A DNA stretch of 29,340 bases, from contig JBICIG010000062.1 in the NCBI GenBank assembly GCA_043101605.1, forward strand, positions 1 to 29,340. Reading direction: 5' to 3'. Source of the stretch: JBICIG01 sp043101605 (GTDB lineage: Bacteria > Planctomycetota > Phycisphaerae > Phycisphaerales > UBA1924). Position 1 is the stretch's first letter. Each line of letters opens with the position of its first letter. Under the pieces are notes generated by a model that saw nothing but the letters and a program-made list of their open reading frames with translations, had not been told where the DNA came from and did not search any database. The translations under genes and the position numbers were made by a program. Below are positions 25,571 to 29,340 of the stretch, one piece after another.

Positions 25571-27490
25571 TCACGCCTCGGCCTTGGCCTTGTCCTTGGC
25601 TTGTCGCTCCGACCGCCGCCGCGCGCCCTCGTCGAGCAGACGCTTGCGCATGCGGACGGACCTGGGAGTCAGCTCCACCAGCTCGTCCTCCTCGATGTAC
25701 TCGAGGCACTGCTCGAGCGAGAGCTCCCGCGGCGCCTTGAGCGTCACGGTCGCTTCCTTGTTCGCCGAGCGGATGTTGGTGAGCTGCTTCAGCCGCGTGA
25801 TGTTCACCGGCAGGTCGTTGTTCTTGTTGTGCTCGCCGACGATCTGCCCGGCATAAACCTTGTCGCCCGGCTTGACGAACAGAACGCCCCGGTCGTGCAG
25901 CCCCTCGACGGCGTGGGCCGTCACCTGCCCGGACTCGGTCGCGATCATCACCCCGTTGAGCCGGCGCATCCGCGTCGAGCTCACCGGCTCGAACCGGTCG
26001 AGAACATGGTGCATGATCGCCTCGCCCTGCGTCGCCGTCAGCACACGCCCGCGCAGCCCGATGAGCGCCCGGCTGGTGATCTCGAAGACCATGTGCGTCA
26101 CGCTCGGGCCCCGGTCCTCCATCCGCTTGAGCTCGCCCTTGCGCTCGCCCACGAGTTGCATCACGCTCCCGACCGCCTCGTTGGGCGCGTCGACGACGAG
26201 CTCCTCGACCGGCTCGCACAGCACGCCGTCGATCTCCTTCTCGATGACGATCGGCCGCCCGATCGACAGCTCGAACCCCTCGCGGCGCATGTTCTCGAGC
26301 AGGATGCCAAGGTGCAGGATGCCACGCCCCGAGACGGTGAACTCGTCGCTCGTCCGCCCGTGCTCAACCCGCAGCGCGACATTGTGCTCGAGCTCCTTGT
26401 CCAGTCTCGACCGGATCTGCCGGCTCGTGACGAAGTCACCCTCCTGCCCCGCAAACGGCGAATCGTTGATCCGGAACTGCATCGAGATCGTCGGCTCGTC
26501 GACCGTCACCGCCGCCAGCGGCTCGGGATGATCCGGGTCGGCGATCGTGTCGCCGATGTCGATCCCCTCGACGCCCGTCACCGCGCACAGGTCGCCCGCG
26601 TCGACCCGCGTCACATCCACGCGGCCCAGCCCCGCAAAGCCCAGCAGCCCGCCGATCTTCGCCCGCACCACCGAGATCTCGCCCTCGGCATCGCGCTTGA
26701 CCAATGCCACCGGCTGCCCCGTCCGGATCGACCCGTGGTACACCCGTCCGATCCCGATCCGGCCCACATAATCCGAGTAGTCCAGCGTCGTCACCAGCAT
26801 CTGCAACGGTCGCTCGATGTACGCCTGCGGCGGCGGGACATGCTTCACGATCGCCTCGAACACCGGACGCATGTTCCCCCCGGCAAGATCCTCGATCGAG
26901 CCCTCGAACTCGTCCGACGCCCACCCGTCCCGGGCCGACGCGAACACCGTCTTGAAGTCCAGCGCCTCGTCGTCGGCCCCGAGTTCCACCAGCAGATCGA
27001 ACACCCGGTCCACCGCGCGGTGCGGGTCCGCGTCCGGGCGGTCGCACTTGTTGACCACCACCGTCGGCCGCAGCCCCGCCTCGAGCGCCTTGGTGACCAC
27101 GAACTTGGTCTGCGGCATCGGGCCCTCGAACGCATCGACGACCAGCAGGCATCCGTCGGCCATCCGCAGCACCCGCTCGACCTCCCCGCCGAAGTCCGCG
27201 TGCCCCGGCGTGTCGATGATATTGATGCGGTACGGCACCCCGTCGTTCCCGACATAGGTCACCGCGCAGTTCTTCGACAGGATCGTGATGCCACGCTCCC
27301 GCTCGAGCGGGTCCGAGTCCATGATCAGGTCGTGCTGCCCACCCGCGAGCTTCTCCAGCTCTCCCTCCCGGAACATGCCCGACTGCTTGAGCAACTGATC
27401 GACTAACGAGGTCTTCCCGTGGTCGACGTGCGCGATGATCGCGACATTGCGGAGATGGCTTGCGGCTTCGGCCTGGCTTTGCTCGGGCAT
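25571..27490 (-). CDS. typA: Translational GTPase TypA/BipA
   Basis: This 639-residue ribosome-binding GTPase of the EF-G family is involved in ribosome assembly and stress or cold adaptation. G motifs: AHVDHGKTS (20-28), RGITI, DTPGHADFGGEV and NKCDR. Then come the usual VFDLLVELGADDEALDF, domain II with DYVGRIGIGRV, domains III and V (SGRGILHLGILLENMRREGF, SRALIGLRGRVLTAT) and the C-terminal GEHNKNNDLPVNITRLKQLT with RSANKEATVTL. The ATG at 27490 gives the expected N-terminus. A long basic Lys/Arg tail follows the last domain. It has no close Shine-Dalgarno. The only ACGT found in the window lies in its codons for His-Val in the AHVDHG motif (27426-27429). Confidence 0.97.
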   Translation of the reverse strand: MPEQSQAEAASHLRNVAIIAHVDHGKTSLVDQLLKQSGMFREGELEKLAGGQHDLIMDSDPLERERGITILSKNCAVTYVGNDGVPYRINIIDTPGHADFGGEVERVLRMADGCLLVVDAFEGPMPQTKFVVTKALEAGLRPTVVVNKCDRPDADPHRAVDRVFDLLVELGADDEALDFKTVFASARDGWASDEFEGSIEDLAGGNMRPVFEAIVKHVPPPQAYIERPLQMLVTTLDYSDYVGRIGIGRVYHGSIRTGQPVALVKRDAEGEISVVRAKIGGLLGFAGLGRVDVTRVDAGDLCAVTGVEGIDIGDTIADPDHPEPLAAVTVDEPTISMQFRINDSPFAGQEGDFVTSRQIRSRLDKELEHNVALRVEHGRTSDEFTVSGRGILHLGILLENMRREGFELSIGRPIVIEKEIDGVLCEPVEELVVDAPNEAVGSVMQLVGERKGELKRMEDRGPSVTHMVFEITSRALIGLRGRVLTATQGEAIMHHVLDRFEPVSSTRMRRLNGVMIATESGQVTAHAVEGLHDRGVLFVKPGDKVYAGQIVGEHNKNNDLPVNITRLKQLTNIRSANKEATVTLKAPRELSLEQCLEYIEEDELVELTPRSVRMRKRLLDEGARRRSERQAKDKAKAEA

Positions 27491-27844
27491 CCGGGTTCTC
27501 GGGTGATGCGGGAAGGGGCGGCCGGCCCGCGACGGGGCGGCTCGATCGAACGATAGGCGAGCCGTCATCTCGCCAATCAACGCTTCGCTGCTCGCCAGCC
27601 GCCTCCCGCATGGTTCCGGGACCTGCCCGCGCGAAGTTTCCGTTTCCCCATCCTGCCCCGCCCGCACACGCCGACCCGCACAACCCGCCGAACCGGCGCG
27701 ATCGGTGTCGCTCGACCCCCCCTTAAGGCATGGTTGAAGCGTCCGGCCAACCGGCGGCGCGACGCGCCCCCGGGAAAGCCGGTCGGCAACCACAACGCGG
27801 TCCGGCATCGCGCCGGGCCCGTCAGACCAGGACAGGAGAGAGCG
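27491..27844. other. 354-base divergent gap between typA and a PEP-CTERM gene
   Basis: No gene is supported. On the minus strand a possible typA promoter is TATCGT (about 27555) with TTGATT 19 bases upstream; GGCGAG and CTCGCC between them could pair. On the plus strand CCTTAAGG (27721-27728) is a perfect palindrome and a possible operator. GGACAGGAGAGAG (27830-27842) supplies the ribosome binding site of the gene at 27845. Confidence 0.35.
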
Positions 27845-28612
27845 ATGAAGATGCGCAACCTTGGCGGTATCGCCGCAGCCACGCTTCTGGCTGCCCACGG
27901 ACTCGCGTCGGCCGACCCGGTCGAGCTCTTCCACGACGACTTCGAACGCGGCTCGGTCAAACCACAGTGGTCGGGAAACACCCTCCTCAACTTTGAGTCC
28001 CGCGCCAGCTTCTCGTGGTTCAGCGGACGCTACACCAACGACACCGTCACCCTCACCCTCCCCGCCTACCTCCCCCCGCGGGACGACACCAACGGCGGCG
28101 ACGGGGGCAGCGGGGGATCCGGCGACGACGGCTCCGGCGGCGGGGGCTCTGGCGGCGACGGCTCCGGAGACGGCGGAAAGGGCGGCGACGGAAACACCGT
28201 CCGCTACTCACTCCTCTTCGACCTCTACATCATCGATTCCTGGGATGGCGACGACTCGGGCTTCGGCCGCGACGAGTTCGGCGTCGCGGTCAACGGCAAC
28301 CCCCTCTTCCGCGAGAGCTTCGCCAACCAGCACACCGGGCAGTCCTTCCGGGAGCCCGACCTCGGGCGCTGGCACATGGGCTTCAACAACGCCCGCCCCG
28401 ATTCCATTTACCGCAACATCGAACTCGGCTTCACCGTCGAAGCCGCCGAACGCACCCTCCGCATCGATTTCACGGGCTACGGGCTCCAGACGCTGAGCGA
28501 CGAGAGCTGGGGCATCGACAATGTCCGCGTCTACGCCGAGGTCGTTCCCGCCCCGGGGTCGCTCGCGGTGATGTCTCTTGCCGGGCTCGGGCTCGCCCGC
28601 CGCCGACGCTGA
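27845..28612 (+). CDS. Secreted PEP-CTERM-type (PAP variant) protein with Gly-rich insert
   Basis: The product has 255 residues. Its signal peptide (1-23) ends in LASA before DPVELF. A beta-rich domain begins HDDFERGSVKPQWSGNTLLN and continues after an interruption as SLLFDLYIIDSWDGDDSGF, RDEFGVAVNGNPLF, RTLRIDFTGYGLQTL and SWGIDNVRVY, a pattern of lectin-like/laminin-G-like sandwiches. Between two strands lies a roughly 38-residue Gly/Ser/Asp insert (about 79-118) encoded by GC-rich near-repeats. The C-terminus is VVPAPGSL, the helix AVMSLAGLGLA and RRRR, the same sorting-signal type as in the 4561 gene. AGGAGAG lies just upstream of the ATG at 27845. Exosortase processing and surface placement are inferred. 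Confidence 0.85.
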   Translation: MKMRNLGGIAAATLLAAHGLASADPVELFHDDFERGSVKPQWSGNTLLNFESRASFSWFSGRYTNDTVTLTLPAYLPPRDDTNGGDGGSGGSGDDGSGGGGSGGDGSGDGGKGGDGNTVRYSLLFDLYIIDSWDGDDSGFGRDEFGVAVNGNPLFRESFANQHTGQSFREPDLGRWHMGFNNARPDSIYRNIELGFTVEAAERTLRIDFTGYGLQTLSDESWGIDNVRVYAEVVPAPGSLAVMSLAGLGLARRRR

Positions 28613-28620
28613 CACCGATA

Positions 28621-28649
28621 CCGATGAACCCAAGCCGTCGGTTCATCGG
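28621..28649. terminator. Hairpin between two converging genes
   Basis: CCGATGAACC (28621-28630) and GGTTCATCGG (28640-28649) form a perfect ten-pair stem with a nine-base loop, eight bases after one stop and 30 bases from the other. There is no T-tract on either strand, so it may act with Rho or as a processing site. Confidence 0.55.
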
Positions 28650-28678
28650 AGCAGTCGCCCGCGGCCGGTGCCGTCAGA

Positions 28679-29340
28679 TCACCGGTCGCGGCGCGACGAC
28701 CCGGCGCGGATGAGCCCGGGCGGCGAGTCCCCCCTCAGCAGCGTCACCTTCGCGTCGACGCGGAAGCGATCCTCGCCCATCGGCGTCGCGACCAGCGCGA
28801 TCTCCTCGATCCCCGCCAACAGCCGCGCCACCGCGCTCGAATCGGTCAGCCCGGGCGTCAGCAGATCCGTCTGCTCGATCAGCCGGCTCGGACGCGCGTG
28901 CAGCGTGAACAGCCGTTCGGACTGATCAGTCGGCCTCGCCCGCGCGATCGCCCGGATGCCCGCCAACTGCGCCCGACGCGTCGGCTCGCCCACGGGCCCC
29001 GAAGTGATCAGGCACCACCCGGCTCCCGCGTCGCCGCCCGAAGGCCACGCGATCGCTCCGCCGGGCTTGGTTCCCGGGTCCGCATCGCCGGTGGCCCGGA
29101 ACGACCACACGATCTCCCCGCTGGTCCGCCCGCGTTCGGGGTAGTCCGAAACGGTCATCGAAACCGCCCGGATCGCCGTGGGAAAGCGCCCTCCGAAGTC
29201 CGGGCTCGGCTCGCCCGCCGAGATCCGCAGCCCGCTGCCCAGCGTCGCGTCGGCGTCGGCGATCAGGTCCCCGAACGACTCGCTCCGGATCAGCACCGAC
29301 ACCGCCGCCTGCTCCTCGGGCGCGTCGAGCACGATCGTTG
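28679..29340 (-). CDS. Hypothetical protein, N-terminus cut by window edge
   Basis: The frame is open to the right edge; 219 residues are visible. The GTG at 29332 could be a start, but the residues before it (TI, giving TIVLDAPEEQ) read as ordinary protein, so the gene probably extends beyond the window. No family is recognised. The visible part has an alternating beta pattern (TAIRAVSMTVSDYPE, GEIVWSFRATGD, AGWCLITSG, IEEIALVATPMGEDRFRVDA) suggesting a beta-sandwich, and no membrane helix. The end is basic (SSRRDR). It converges on the PEP-CTERM gene. Confidence 0.7.
   Translation of the reverse strand, partial: TIVLDAPEEQAAVSVLIRSESFGDLIADADATLGSGLRISAGEPSPDFGGRFPTAIRAVSMTVSDYPERGRTSGEIVWSFRATGDADPGTKPGGAIAWPSGGDAGAGWCLITSGPVGEPTRRAQLAGIRAIARARPTDQSERLFTLHARPSRLIEQTDLLTPGLTDSSAVARLLAGIEEIALVATPMGEDRFRVDAKVTLLRGDSPPGLIRAGSSRRDR

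Overview
The window is very GC-rich (about two thirds by eye), densely coded bacterial chromosome. It looks like a planctomycete, probably of the Phycisphaerae type. Three things point there: the 51-residue small basic protein at 21932-22087, which belongs to a family typical of the Planctomycetes-Verrucomicrobia-Chlamydiae group; two secreted proteins ending in a PAP-type variant of the PEP-CTERM sorting signal (hydrophobic helix plus ARRRR); and several small proteins of planctomycete character. No phage, transposase, CRISPR array, rRNA or tRNA was found.

Layout. 1-4363: the 3' end of uvrB, a small membrane-anchored protein, and uvrA (nucleotide excision repair). 4561-7173: a PEP-CTERM protein, a structured intergenic region carrying two inverted copies of a 25-base repeat, a MacB/FtsX-type ABC permease on the minus strand, and a divergent small conserved protein. 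7174-8820: a small protein, then about 630 bases without a protein gene but with several terminator-like hairpins and a candidate small RNA, then rplU (L21) with its own strong terminator. 8867-10924: a lipoprotein (+) facing a two-gene minus-strand unit, lipoprotein then single-domain asparaginase homologue. 11025-15631: a tight three-gene plus-strand operon of a DUF3754 membrane protein, a fused TIGR03546/TIGR03545-like membrane protein and a TPR-sulfotransferase. 15713-18363: a methionine-rich secreted protein, a membrane protein with a long charged tail, and a 73-residue conserved protein. 18344-20880: a P1B-4-type metal ATPase and an isolated nuoI. 21056-23323: a membrane-anchored SPOR-like protein, the small basic protein and a class I aminotransferase. 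23423-25567: a PAS-LuxR regulator with an alpha/beta hydrolase (minus) and divergent crcB (fluoride channel). 25571-29340: typA/bipA, a second PEP-CTERM protein with a glycine-rich insert, and a minus-strand gene cut by the window edge.

Two signals run through the whole window. First, I found the tetranucleotide ACGT only once in 29.3 kb, where base composition predicts several dozen. Codons are visibly chosen to avoid it: Asp-Val is written GAT-GTN although GAC is otherwise the usual Asp codon. Second, at least seven genes have a TAnnnT -10 box ending only 5-10 bases before the start codon and no Shine-Dalgarno sequence, which indicates leaderless transcripts; the other genes have ordinary GGAG-type ribosome binding sites.
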